From contig JACREV010000155.1 in assembly GCA_016218095.1 (NCBI GenBank), positions 1 to 15,532 of the forward strand: DNA of 15,532 nt, written 5' to 3'. The translations under genes were made by a program, and so were the position numbers. The stretch is from Deltaproteobacteria bacterium (GTDB lineage Bacteria > Desulfobacterota > GWC2-55-46). Below are positions 1 to 6,243 of the stretch, in pieces; positions within the stretch are counted from its first letter, which is position 1; each line of letters begins with the position of its first letter. The notes beneath the pieces are model-generated. The model saw nothing but the letters and a program-made list of their open reading frames with translations, did no database searches and was not told the DNA's origin.

Positions 1-1
1 G

Positions 2-676
2 GTCGTCTCGGCGGCATTCCTGTATTTAAGGAAACGCCTCCCCGACAGGTGGCCCCAAGTCCCGGTATTTATCCTCCTTGTAATAGCCGGGTCTGTCTTT
101 ACGTTCCTCTTCGCAAAATCAGAGGACCTCAATTATCAGGGGAGACAATTGGCCCCAGCGCTCGGCCTCATCGTCGGCGCCGGGACCGCGATGATGATAA
201 AATTTTTTGCCGCTCCGAAAGGAATCAGAAAATCAAAAACGGGTTTTCTCGCCCTTCTTGTCTCGTCCGCCTCTGTTATCGTCCTCTGGTACGCGCAGGT
301 CGACAGGACAGTCTCCTATGTGAGGGACTGGCCGAACCACGCCGTGGACCCCTCTGTGCTCCGCGCCTATAAGGGCATGAAATCGGTCTCGAATAACGAC
401 GGTTTCATATTCTATATAGATATGAACAGCGATAAGGACTTCCCTCAGCCCCCTCCGTCATTTGAATACTACACGGGGAAACCGGTCCTTTTTTTCAAAG
501 ACCCGGAGGACGCGCTCCGGGACCTCATTGCGCTTAAAAAGAGGTCTGAATTCCCCTTCGACGCGGTCATCTCGTCCCCCCAGCCCGAGGCCGTAGAGCC
601 TTTTATCCCGTACTCAAAGGGCGGCTTCAAGGTGGTGGACGGGACCTACTACACGCTGCTAATACCGGGCTCGTAG
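2..676 (+). CDS. C-terminal part of a polytopic membrane protein, possibly a glycosyltransferase (5' truncated)
   Basis: The reading frame is open from the left edge (codons begin at base 2) and ends at TAG 674-676, so the true start lies outside the window. A TTG at 149 could be read as a start, but the frame upstream also encodes membrane-protein-like sequence. Visible parts, counting from the edge: a hydrophobic segment (FILLVIAGSVFTFLFA), a second (LAPALGLIVGAGTAMMI), a third (GFLALLVSSASVIVLWYA), then a soluble tail of about 125 residues that includes FEYYTGKPVLFF. Several membrane helices followed by a C-terminal extracytoplasmic domain, plus the YYTGKPV-like stretch, recall GT39/ArnT-type lipid-linked sugar transferases. 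The catalytic N-terminal part is not in the window, so that assignment is tentative. The gene ends 118 bases before the next promoter and is not part of the following operon. Confidence 0.6.
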   Translation, partial: VVSAAFLYLRKRLPDRWPQVPVFILLVIAGSVFTFLFAKSEDLNYQGRQLAPALGLIVGAGTAMMIKFFAAPKGIRKSKTGFLALLVSSASVIVLWYAQVDRTVSYVRDWPNHAVDPSVLRAYKGMKSVSNNDGFIFYIDMNSDKDFPQPPPSFEYYTGKPVLFFKDPEDALRDLIALKKRSEFPFDAVISSPQPEAVEPFIPYSKGGFKVVDGTYYTLLIPGS

Positions 677-793
677 AGAGTTGGGTTCCTGGACACACTC
701 CCGCCGATAATCCAGCCGCCCCCTTATACGCAAGGTCTCCCCTGCAGGCGGTCCCGCTCGCCGCTTTAAGCCCGTAGCCCCCTTGAAGCCCCC

Positions 794-822
794 TTGACCT
801 TTGCCCATACTTCGAATATAAT
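794..822 (+). promoter_or_regulatory. Sigma-70 promoter of the TetR/ABC export operon
   Basis: TTGACC (794-799) and a consensus TATAAT (817-822) are separated by exactly 17 bases. Transcription should begin near 828-830, inside the palindrome that follows. A tandem 10-base repeat (GCCCCCTTGA at 777-786 and 788-797) overlaps the -35 region. Confidence 0.82.
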
Positions 823-837
823 ATGACCAACGGTCAT
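823..837. promoter_or_regulatory. TetR-type operator, perfect palindrome
   Basis: ATGACC-AAC-GGTCAT is a perfect 15-bp inverted repeat. It abuts the -10 box and covers the expected transcription start, so a bound repressor would block initiation. Short GC-flanked palindromes of this size are typical TetR-family operators. The position implies that the TetR protein encoded immediately downstream represses its own operon. A further GGTCA half-site lies at 849-853 inside the gene. Confidence 0.75.
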
Positions 838-840
838 TTT

Positions 841-1491
841 ATGAACACTGGTCAGTCAAAAAAGACAGCCCGGAGGGCGAAGGAACGGGAGGGCAGGCGG
901 AGCGCGATACTCGCCTCAGCCCGAGAGGTCTTTTTCGCCAAGGGCTTCATGAACGCGACCGTCGGGGAGATAGCCGCCTCCTCCTCTCTCGCCAAGGGGA
1001 CGCTCTATCTTTATTTTACGAGCAAGGAAGAGATGTACTGCGCTTTGATGGATGAGGGGATGGATCTCTTGAAAAAAGACCTGATGAAGGCGCTCTCACG
1101 CCCCATGAGGCCCGACAGGGTCTTGTCCGAGCTCGTCAAGGCCTACCACGGGTTCTATAAAAAGCGCCCGGAGTACTTCAGGATTATGTTCCTCTCCGCC
1201 CAGCCCGACGTTCGCTCAAAGGTCCCGAATGAGACGCTCGAGGCATCGGTCGGCAAGGCAAAGGAGTGCCTCGGGGCGGTCGCGGAGATAATCCAGAAGG
1301 GTATCGGCTCAGGCCTCTTCAAAAAGGTCGACCCCTGGATCGTCGCCAATACCATCTGGGCGATGATAAACGGGGTCATCATGGCGTACGAGGACCCGGT
1401 CTACAGGGACGAGATAGCCTCTGTATCGCTCGAAAGCGCGCTTGACGGGTGCCTGCGGATGGCGCTTAACGGCATAATGGCGGTGCGGTAA
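841..1491 (+). CDS. TetR/AcrR-family transcriptional repressor
   Basis: DNA-binding repressor of 216 residues, the normal family length. The N-terminal helix-turn-helix is clear: an Arg/Lys-rich lead, then AREVFFAKGF, then TVGEIAASSSLAKGTLYLYF (about residues 40-59), the classic TetR_N pattern. The C-terminal half is a helical ligand-binding/dimerisation domain of the AcrR type, and its ligand cannot be told from sequence. I chose ATG 841 rather than the in-frame ATG at 823 because 823 lies in the operator, upstream of the predicted transcription start. No Shine-Dalgarno is visible, so translation probably starts on a leader of about a dozen bases. The stop codon TAA shares its last base with the ATG of the permease gene, which implies translational coupling. 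It probably senses a compound exported by the ABC system. Confidence 0.9.
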   Translation: MNTGQSKKTARRAKEREGRRSAILASAREVFFAKGFMNATVGEIAASSSLAKGTLYLYFTSKEEMYCALMDEGMDLLKKDLMKALSRPMRPDRVLSELVKAYHGFYKKRPEYFRIMFLSAQPDVRSKVPNETLEASVGKAKECLGAVAEIIQKGIGSGLFKKVDPWIVANTIWAMINGVIMAYEDPVYRDEIASVSLESALDGCLRMALNGIMAVR

Positions 1492-2606
1492 TGTTCTGGC
1501 TCGCACTAAAGACCTTTTTCCACGAGAAGGTTCGGCTCGCCACTACCCTTGTGGGGATAATATTCTCTACAATCCTTACGCTCACGCAGGTAGGGATGTA
1601 CTTCGGTTTCATGGGGAACGCGACGGCTATCATCCGCAACACGGACGCGGACATCTGGGTGGCCTCCAAGAACATCCAGAACTTCGACTTCTCAAACCCC
1701 ATACCGGAGGAGCGGATAAACAGGGTGAGGGCGCTCTCCGAGATAGAATGGGCCGAACGTATTGTGCTCGCGTGGGGGTTCTTCAAGCTCTCAACAGGCG
1801 GGCAGGAGCAGGTCCAGATAATGGGGTACGACCCGGATTCAGGGGTAGGCAAGCCCTGGTCGATGCTCGTCGGCGACACCTACGCGGTCAAGGGCGGCAG
1901 GTACATGATAATAGACAAGACCTCGGAGCAGAGGCTCGGGAAGCTGGACATAGGCAACACCTGGGAGATAAGCGGCAGGAAGTTCAAGCTCGTCGGCATC
2001 TCCGAGGGGATAAAGACCTTCACGACCGCGCCCCTTATCTTCATGGCGATGGAGCAGGCCCGCGCCTTTTACAGCCCCGATGACGTTACCTTCATCGTAG
2101 CTAAGGTGAAGGAGAGGGATAAGGTGGACGCGGTCGCCGAGGCATTAAGACGGGAGATGCGCGACAACGACGTATACACCCGCGACGGCTTCATCTACAA
2201 GACGGTCATGTACTGGACCGTCCAGACCGGGATGGGCATGGGGTTTTTCCTGACGGCCATACTCGGCGTCATCATTGGCGGCGCGATAGTAGGCCAGACG
2301 ATCTACGCGAATACCATGGAGCACATGAAGGAGTTCGGGACGCTAAAGGCCATAGGGGCCAAGAACCTCGACCTCTACAAAATAATATTCACGCAGGCGG
2401 CGGTGGGGGCGCTCATAGGGTATGTCTCCGGGATGCTCGTCATATTGCTCCTCAAAGGGCCTATAGAGAAGAGCGGCGTCTCTTTATATTTGAGCCCCGC
2501 GCTCTTTGCCGTCCTCTTCGTGGTCATACTCCTTACGTGCCTCCTTTCGGCGTATTTTTCGATAAGGAAGGTTAAGTCCCTCGACCCTGTGATGGTATTC
2601 AGATAA
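1491..2606 (+). CDS. ABC exporter permease, DevC/FtsX-MacB type
   Basis: Inner-membrane subunit of a tripartite exporter, 371 aa. One N-terminal membrane helix (about residues 16-40) is followed by a periplasmic domain of about 200 residues. Three further helices (about 250-275, 300-325, 335-360) form the FtsX-like module, which carries MEHMKEFGTLKAIGA and ends in SIRKVKSLDPVMVFR. This one-plus-three topology with a large periplasmic loop is that of MacB-type (type VII) ABC proteins. Splitting permease and ATPase into separate genes beside a HlyD-type protein matches cyanobacterial DevBCA and its relatives. The ATG overlaps the repressor stop by one base, and its own stop overlaps the ATPase start by one base. 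The substrate is unknown. Such systems move lipids, peptides or drugs by mechanotransmission. Confidence 0.88.
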   Translation: MFWLALKTFFHEKVRLATTLVGIIFSTILTLTQVGMYFGFMGNATAIIRNTDADIWVASKNIQNFDFSNPIPEERINRVRALSEIEWAERIVLAWGFFKLSTGGQEQVQIMGYDPDSGVGKPWSMLVGDTYAVKGGRYMIIDKTSEQRLGKLDIGNTWEISGRKFKLVGISEGIKTFTTAPLIFMAMEQARAFYSPDDVTFIVAKVKERDKVDAVAEALRREMRDNDVYTRDGFIYKTVMYWTVQTGMGMGFFLTAILGVIIGGAIVGQTIYANTMEHMKEFGTLKAIGAKNLDLYKIIFTQAAVGALIGYVSGMLVILLLKGPIEKSGVSLYLSPALFAVLFVVILLTCLLSAYFSIRKVKSLDPVMVFR

Positions 2607-3277
2607 TGGGCATATTGGAGGCAAAAGGGCTTACAAAGGTCTACGAGGAGGGGGCGGTGAGGGTCAAGGCCGTCGACTCCGTGACCTTGACCGTGGATAG
2701 GGGCGCGGTCCTTCTTGTGATGGGGCCATCGGGCTCCGGCAAGACCACGCTCCTTTCGATGATGGGGTGCATACTCCACCCGACGGACGGAGAGGTCGTC
2801 GTCGACGGCAAGACCGTAAGCAAACTGAAAGAGTCGGAGCTCCCGGATATAAGGAAAAAATACTTTGGGTTCGTCTTCCAGGCCTTCAACCTTTTTCCCT
2901 CGCTTACTGCGGTCGAGAACGTCGAGCTCGTCTTGAGGCTCAAAAACTGGGAGAGGGCGACTATGAGGGATACAGCGCTCGGCCTCCTTAAAAAGGTCGG
3001 GCTCGGGGAGAGGGCGGGCTTTTATCCGAGGGACTTAAGCGGCGGGGAGAAGCAGAGGGTAGCCTTTGCCCGCGCCCTTGCGGGAGACCCGCCGATAATA
3101 TTGGCGGACGAGCCGACGGCGAACCTCGACTCCAGGACAGGCAAGGAGGTCTTGACGTTACTCCGGGGGCTCGCCGAAGGCTTTGGAAAGGCGGTCGTCA
3201 TAATAAGCCACGACCCGAAGGCCGAAGCCCTCGCGCATAAGGTTGTCTTCCTCGAGGACGGGAGGCTTGTATCATGA
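2606..3277 (+). CDS. ABC transporter ATP-binding protein, MacB/LolD/DevA type
   Basis: Cytoplasmic ATPase of the exporter, 223 aa, the usual size of a stand-alone LolD/DevA-type subunit. All motifs are intact: Walker A GPSGSGKT (40-47), Q-loop Gln92 in FVFQAFNL, signature LSGGEKQR (144-151), Walker B IILADEP with catalytic Glu169, D-loop NLD (173-175) and H-loop His202. The LADEPTANLD wording is characteristic of the o228/MacB subfamily. The gene begins on the last base of the permease stop codon and overlaps the fusion-protein gene by four bases (ATGA), so the three transport subunits are translationally coupled. Confidence 0.95.
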   Translation: MGILEAKGLTKVYEEGAVRVKAVDSVTLTVDRGAVLLVMGPSGSGKTTLLSMMGCILHPTDGEVVVDGKTVSKLKESELPDIRKKYFGFVFQAFNLFPSLTAVENVELVLRLKNWERATMRDTALGLLKKVGLGERAGFYPRDLSGGEKQRVAFARALAGDPPIILADEPTANLDSRTGKEVLTLLRGLAEGFGKAVVIISHDPKAEALAHKVVFLEDGRLVS

Positions 3278-4329
3278 AGAAGAAGCTCTATATCATCATC
3301 GGGATAATCGTCGCGGCGCTCGGGACCTATATGGCGATGCCTTCAAGGAAATCAGACGAGGCCCCTCCCCCGCCCCATAGCGCCCACGTCACCGCAAGGT
3401 ATGTGGCGGCAGAGGGCAAGGTCGAGGCGCTCGAGGGGTTCGACATAGAGGTGGGGAGCGACCTCACCCAGAGGATCGAGAAGTTTCTTGTCAAGGAAGG
3501 CTCGGCTGTAAAGAAGAACGATGTGCTCGTAAGGCTCGATTCAAGGGACTTAAGCGCACGGCTTATTGAGGCTGAAAAGGAATTGTCGGTGGCACAGTCA
3601 AGGCTGAAGGAGGTCGCCTCAGGCTCCCGAGCCGAGGAGATAAGAAAGGCATCGGCAACGCTCGAAGCGGCTTTGGCGGACGAGGAGCTCGAAGGGAAGA
3701 ACCTCAAAAGGAGCGAGGAGCTCTTCGGAAAGGGGCTGATCGCGCGCTCGGATTTGGACGAGAGGGAGAGGGCGATGAAGGTAGCCTCCGCAAAAGTCAA
3801 AGAGGCCGGGGAGGCTAAAAAGCTCCTTGAGAAGGGGCCGAAGAGAGAGACTATAAAGCTCCACGAGGACTCCGTGGAGGAGGCGAGGGCGTCCGTAGAG
3901 TATTACAGGAGGCTCCTGGATAAGACCGTCATCCGCTCGCCCATAGACGGCAGGGTCATAGAGAAGTACCTCGACGAGGGCGAGATAGTCATACCTGAGA
4001 CACCTATCATAACGGTGGCGGACGTAGAGAACATACGCATAAACGCCGAGGTCGACGAGACGGACAGCGGGAAGGTGAATATCGGCGACCCGGTGGATAT
4101 TACCTCCGACGCCTATCCGGGCAAGGTCTTCAAGGGGGAGATAGAGGAGATAGCGGACTACGTCGGGTCGAGGAAGATAAAGCCGAACAACACGGCGAAG
4201 AACCTCGATATGAAGGTCCTCCAGGTGAAGGTCGCCTTGAAAGAGAAGACGCCCTTGAAGATCGGGATGACGGTGGACGTGAGGATAACCCCGTCGAACG
4301 CGGGCCCGGTAAGCGGAGCGAAGCAATAA
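3274..4329 (+). CDS. HlyD/DevB-family periplasmic membrane fusion protein
   Basis: Adaptor of the tripartite exporter, 351 aa. An N-terminal membrane anchor (about residues 5-22) is followed by a short proline-rich linker. The first lipoyl half (about 45-92) comes next. A long charged coiled-coil hairpin (about 95-212) is interrupted by LFGKGLIARSDLDE, the tip that normally contacts a TolC-type outer-membrane channel. The second lipoyl half includes the hallmark RSPIDGRV (221-228), and a beta-barrel region runs to the C-terminus. The start ATG overlaps the ATPase stop (ATGA). No TolC homologue is encoded here, so the outer-membrane channel must come from elsewhere in the genome. This is the last gene of the operon. 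Only 43 bases separate it from dut, and no terminator is visible between them. Confidence 0.9.
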   Translation: MKKKLYIIIGIIVAALGTYMAMPSRKSDEAPPPPHSAHVTARYVAAEGKVEALEGFDIEVGSDLTQRIEKFLVKEGSAVKKNDVLVRLDSRDLSARLIEAEKELSVAQSRLKEVASGSRAEEIRKASATLEAALADEELEGKNLKRSEELFGKGLIARSDLDERERAMKVASAKVKEAGEAKKLLEKGPKRETIKLHEDSVEEARASVEYYRRLLDKTVIRSPIDGRVIEKYLDEGEIVIPETPIITVADVENIRINAEVDETDSGKVNIGDPVDITSDAYPGKVFKGEIEEIADYVGSRKIKPNNTAKNLDMKVLQVKVALKEKTPLKIGMTVDVRITPSNAGPVSGAKQ

Positions 4330-4337
4330 CTTTTTCG

Positions 4338-4366
4338 TTTATAAAAAACCCTCTCTCGATTATAAT
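4338..4366 (+). promoter_or_regulatory. Probable dut promoter, close enough to give a leaderless transcript
   Basis: A perfect -10 box TATAAT (4361-4366) is preceded, after 17 bases, by TTTATA (4338-4343), a 4/6 match to the -35 consensus. Initiation about seven bases downstream falls at 4372-4374, on the ATG of the dUTPase gene. No Shine-Dalgarno lies before that ATG. Confidence 0.55.
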
Positions 4367-4372
4367 GCTCGG

Positions 4373-4807
4373 ATGCAAAGGCTCAATATCAGGATAAGGC
4401 TCCTTTCGGAGAGGGCGCGCGTGCCTTCGAAGTCCCACCGCGGGGACGCGGGCTGGGACCTCTATTCGTCAGACGAGGTAACGGTCCTTCCGGGCGAGAC
4501 GAAGGTCGTCCCCACGGGCGTAGCGATGGAGATACCGGAGGGCTGGTACGGCCAGATAAAGTCCCGTAGCGGCCTCGGCTCAAAGGGCGTTGTCGTCACC
4601 GCCGGGGTCGTGGACAGCGGTTACAGGGGGGAAATCGGCGTAGTAGTCGTTAATACGAAGCGCGAAGAGGAGTTCTTCTTCAGGGCCGGGGACAAGGTCG
4701 CGCAGATGGTCTTCCTCCCTGTGCCGGAGGTCGAGTTCGAACTAAGAGAGGAATTGGAGGCGACCGCGAGGGGCGCGGACGGTTTCGGGTCGACAGGGCA
4801 TAAGTGA
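4373..4807 (+). CDS. dut: Deoxyuridine 5'-triphosphate nucleotidohydrolase (dUTPase)
   Basis: Hydrolyses dUTP to dUMP and pyrophosphate, which keeps uracil out of DNA and supplies dUMP for thymidylate synthesis. The protein has 144 aa, the standard length of a homotrimeric dUTPase. All five family motifs are present: DAGWDLYS (25-32), RSGLG (65-69), AGVVDSGYRGEIGV (77-90, catalytic Asp81 and base-stacking Tyr84), RAGDKVAQMVF (104-114) and the C-terminal arm RGADGFGSTG (133-142). A gene-proximal TATAAT suggests its own promoter. The upstream export operon may also read through. The ATG at 4373 is kept because the N-terminus aligns with the usual beta-strand start and no earlier in-frame start with a ribosome site is apparent. 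Confidence 0.96.
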   Translation: MQRLNIRIRLLSERARVPSKSHRGDAGWDLYSSDEVTVLPGETKVVPTGVAMEIPEGWYGQIKSRSGLGSKGVVVTAGVVDSGYRGEIGVVVVNTKREEEFFFRAGDKVAQMVFLPVPEVEFELREELEATARGADGFGSTGHK

Positions 4808-4825
4808 CGGCGGAATAAAAACCCC

Positions 4826-4853
4826 TTGACTGGGTACACTTAAATGTTAAAAT
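4826..4853 (+). promoter_or_regulatory. Promoter-like boxes between dut and tRNA-Arg
   Basis: TTGACT (4826-4831) and TAAAAT (4848-4853) are 16 bases apart. The predicted start, near 4860, coincides with the first base of a terminator-like hairpin. It could drive the tRNA through the hairpin, or it could be fortuitous in this AT-rich gap. A weaker alternative for the tRNA is TATTGT at 4910-4915. Confidence 0.4.
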
Positions 4854-4859
4854 CAGTAG

Positions 4860-4885
4860 ACCCCCGCACTTTTCCGGGGGTTTTT
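4860..4885 (+). terminator. Rho-independent terminator after dut
   Basis: ACCCCCG (4860-4866) pairs with CGGGGGT (4875-4881) across an 8-base loop and runs into a T tract (4881-4885). It lies 52 bases past the dut stop codon. Confidence 0.75.
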
Positions 4886-4926
4886 AGTTTGGGAGGGGGG
4901 TCCCTTCCTTATTGTCCATCTTACAT

Positions 4927-5003
4927 GCGCCTGTGGCTCAGCTGGATAGAGCATCTGACTACGAATCAGAGGGTCGGGGGTTCGAATCCCTCCAGGCGCG
5001 CCA
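4927..5003 (+). tRNA. tRNA-Arg (anticodon ACG)
   Basis: A full cloverleaf is visible. The acceptor strands GCGCCTG (4927-4933) and CAGGCGC (4993-4999) pair perfectly. The D-arm contains GGCTCAGCTGGATAGAGC. The anticodon stem TCTGA/TCAGA encloses loop CTACGAA with anticodon ACG at 4961-4963, which is read as ICG after A34 deamination and decodes CGU/CGC/CGA. The T-arm contains GGTTCGAATCC. The discriminator is G5000, and CCA is encoded at 5001-5003. The 3' end is duplicated downstream, as expected at an integration target. Confidence 0.97.
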
Positions 5004-5004
5004 G
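4984..5004 (+). repeat. 21-bp direct repeat, copy 1 (3' end of tRNA-Arg)
   Basis: Runs from the T-loop GAATCCC through the acceptor strand, CCA and one further G. It is identical to 5217-5237. A tRNA 3' end repeated at the far side of an insert is the usual signature of integrase-type attachment sites. Confidence 0.9.
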
Positions 5005-5216
5005 TATTTACCCCCTGTGGCAAGCAGGGATTCGAAAGCGTCCGAGCGCCGCAAGGAAGAGGCCGCAAGGATGCGGCCGGAAGCGAGGACGCGCGGCTGG
5101 AACGAGGAGGCAGGACGGCGACGAACAGGGGCCGACAATTTTGCAGGATAGCAAAATTGCACCGGCGGAGCCGGCCCTGAGCGAAGCGAAGAGTCGAGTC
5201 CATGGATGGACGAGAT
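5005..5216 (+). other. Hairpin-rich insert between tRNA-Arg and its terminator
   Basis: This 212-bp segment is bounded by the 21-bp repeats and encodes no convincing protein. It contains a string of local inverted repeats: CCCTG/CAGGG (5013-5017/5025-5029), GGCCGCA/TGCGGCC with a 4-base loop (5061-5067/5072-5078), CAATTTTGC/GCAAAATTG (5136-5144/5151-5159), CCGGC/GCCGG (5162-5166/5170-5174) and GTCCA/TGGAC (5198-5202/5207-5211). GGGATTCGAA at 5027-5036 is the exact reverse complement of the tRNA T-arm bases 4981-4990. It also contains one copy of a 23-base dispersed repeat. It looks like a small non-coding genomic repeat inserted at the tRNA, with no integrase. It would be transcribed as a structured trailer of the tRNA. 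Confidence 0.6.
5103..5125 (+). repeat. Dispersed repeat fragment, copy A
   Basis: A 23-base purine-rich stretch beginning CGAGGAGGCAGGA and ending GGCGACGAA. It matches 7367-7389 at 22 of 23 bases (C versus G at the fourteenth base). It lies inside the tRNA-linked insert. Confidence 0.7.
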
Positions 5217-5237
5217 GAATCCCTCCAGGCGCGCCAG
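5217..5237 (+). repeat. 21-bp direct repeat, copy 2
   Basis: Exact second copy of 4984-5004, beginning GAATCCC and ending GCGCCAG, placed directly before the strong terminator. This is probably the original end of the tRNA transcription unit, displaced by the insert. Confidence 0.9.
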
Positions 5238-5244
5238 AAAAATC

Positions 5245-5277
5245 AAGGGGTTAGCCGAAGTCGGCTAACCCCTTTTT
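5245..5277 (+). terminator. Strong Rho-independent terminator of the tRNA-Arg unit
   Basis: A 13-bp perfect stem, AAGGGGTTAGCCG (5245-5257) with CGGCTAACCCCTT (5262-5274), closes a 4-base loop and runs into a T tract at 5273-5277. The A-rich stretch just upstream could let it work in both directions. Confidence 0.88.
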
Positions 5278-5429
5278 CTTTGGTGCGTCCTTTTTTTCTC
5301 TACTCGTCGATAATGGCGGCTGTTAGAGAGTCCAATTTTTTAATTTTGAGGAAGAATGGTATTGTGATATCAGGACTGTAAATATTGGGAACGAGTGGGT
5401 GGAAAGCCCATCTTATTACAGGGGTTGAA

Positions 5430-6185
5430 ATGGCTGAGCGTATAACTGAATTGCGTTACAGAATTGAAGCGGATAAGAGTGTAGATTATGACAAGGCGCT
5501 TCCAATTAACGACGAAACTGAAGACTTTAAAATCTGCATCGATAAGGGGTTTGCTATCTTCAAACTGAAGAGGCCTTTTTCAAAGATAGAGGAAGCGAGA
5601 ACCGTAATCGAGGATTATTTAAAACGGTGGGATGTGTTAATAGGCATTGAGTATAATCCAGATGAACTGCGATTCACTTTCGAGAATGCATTTTTATCTT
5701 CCGAAAATAATCATACACATTTAATCATGGGTGATGAAATAAAAATAAGTGACGAAGTGATAGTTCATCGTTCCTATACAAGATATCCAATACTGCCAAT
5801 AAATTTTTCACTTTCTCCAGATGTGGAAACTATGTATCTAAGATACAAAGCGTATCGACAAAGCCGTGAACCTCTGACAAGCATGGCATATATGTGCCTA
5901 ACAATTCTTCAGGCAAGCGCAGGCGGTAGAGAGAAGGCTTCTCGAAAATATCGAATATCAACAGAAGTCCTTAAGCATTTAGGACTTCTATGTTCAACAA
6001 AAGGCGACAAAAGCGAGGCGAGAAAAGCCGCAGGTTCATTTAATCCACTAACAGGCGATGAAAAGGCATGGATTGAAGCAGTAATAAAATCTGTTATAAA
6101 AAGAGTAGGCGAATGGGCATGTAATCCTGACACAGATTTTAAGGAACTTACTCTTGCCGACTTTCCAGATTTAAGTCATGCATGA
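5430..6185 (+). CDS. Uncharacterised protein in AT-rich, probably acquired DNA
   Basis: I do not recognise this 251-aa protein. No signal peptide or membrane helix is visible, so it is probably cytoplasmic. It has an alpha/beta-looking N-terminal half. The C-terminal part has helices around YLRYKAYRQSREPLTSMAY, a basic stretch (GGREKASRKYRIS) and an amphipathic helix ending VIKSVIKRVGEWA. The start ATG 5430 is preceded by a GGGG-containing ribosome-site-like stretch. An in-frame TTG at 5385 is less likely. Base composition and codon use are plainly more AT-rich than both flanks (AAA, ATA, GAT, TTT abundant), and it follows a tRNA gene with a duplicated 3' end, so horizontal transfer is likely. 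The 152 bases between the tRNA terminator and this start hold no clear gene. It stands alone, with no coupled neighbour. Confidence 0.7.
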   Translation: MAERITELRYRIEADKSVDYDKALPINDETEDFKICIDKGFAIFKLKRPFSKIEEARTVIEDYLKRWDVLIGIEYNPDELRFTFENAFLSSENNHTHLIMGDEIKISDEVIVHRSYTRYPILPINFSLSPDVETMYLRYKAYRQSREPLTSMAYMCLTILQASAGGREKASRKYRISTEVLKHLGLLCSTKGDKSEARKAAGSFNPLTGDEKAWIEAVIKSVIKRVGEWACNPDTDFKELTLADFPDLSHA

Positions 6186-6243
6186 AGCCTTTGTATAGTA
6201 GCTCCACCACCATTTTTAGTTTTTTTTGCACTCGAGGCACCCA

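Noticed and set aside
3619..4326. Minus-strand ORF of 235 codons antisense to the HlyD gene
   Set aside because: It is a shadow frame created by GC-rich codon bias, since the plus strand has clear HlyD motifs and gene overlaps.
5005..5216. CRISPR array, because of several short repeats
   Set aside because: The repeats are local inverted repeats of different sequence, without regular direct-repeat and spacer units.
4844..5218. Plus-strand ORF with LWLSWIEHLTTNQRVGGSNPS
   Set aside because: It is a translation of the tRNA-Arg gene and the non-coding insert, a familiar false protein.
4853..5246. Minus-strand ORFs containing WRDSNPRPSDS-like text
   Set aside because: This is the antisense translation of the same tRNA. 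It has no ribosome site and no protein-like composition outside the tRNA.
4927..6185. Full integrative island with integrase at tRNA-Arg
   Set aside because: There is no integrase or recombinase gene and no third copy of the 21-bp repeat in the window. Only a short insert is supported.
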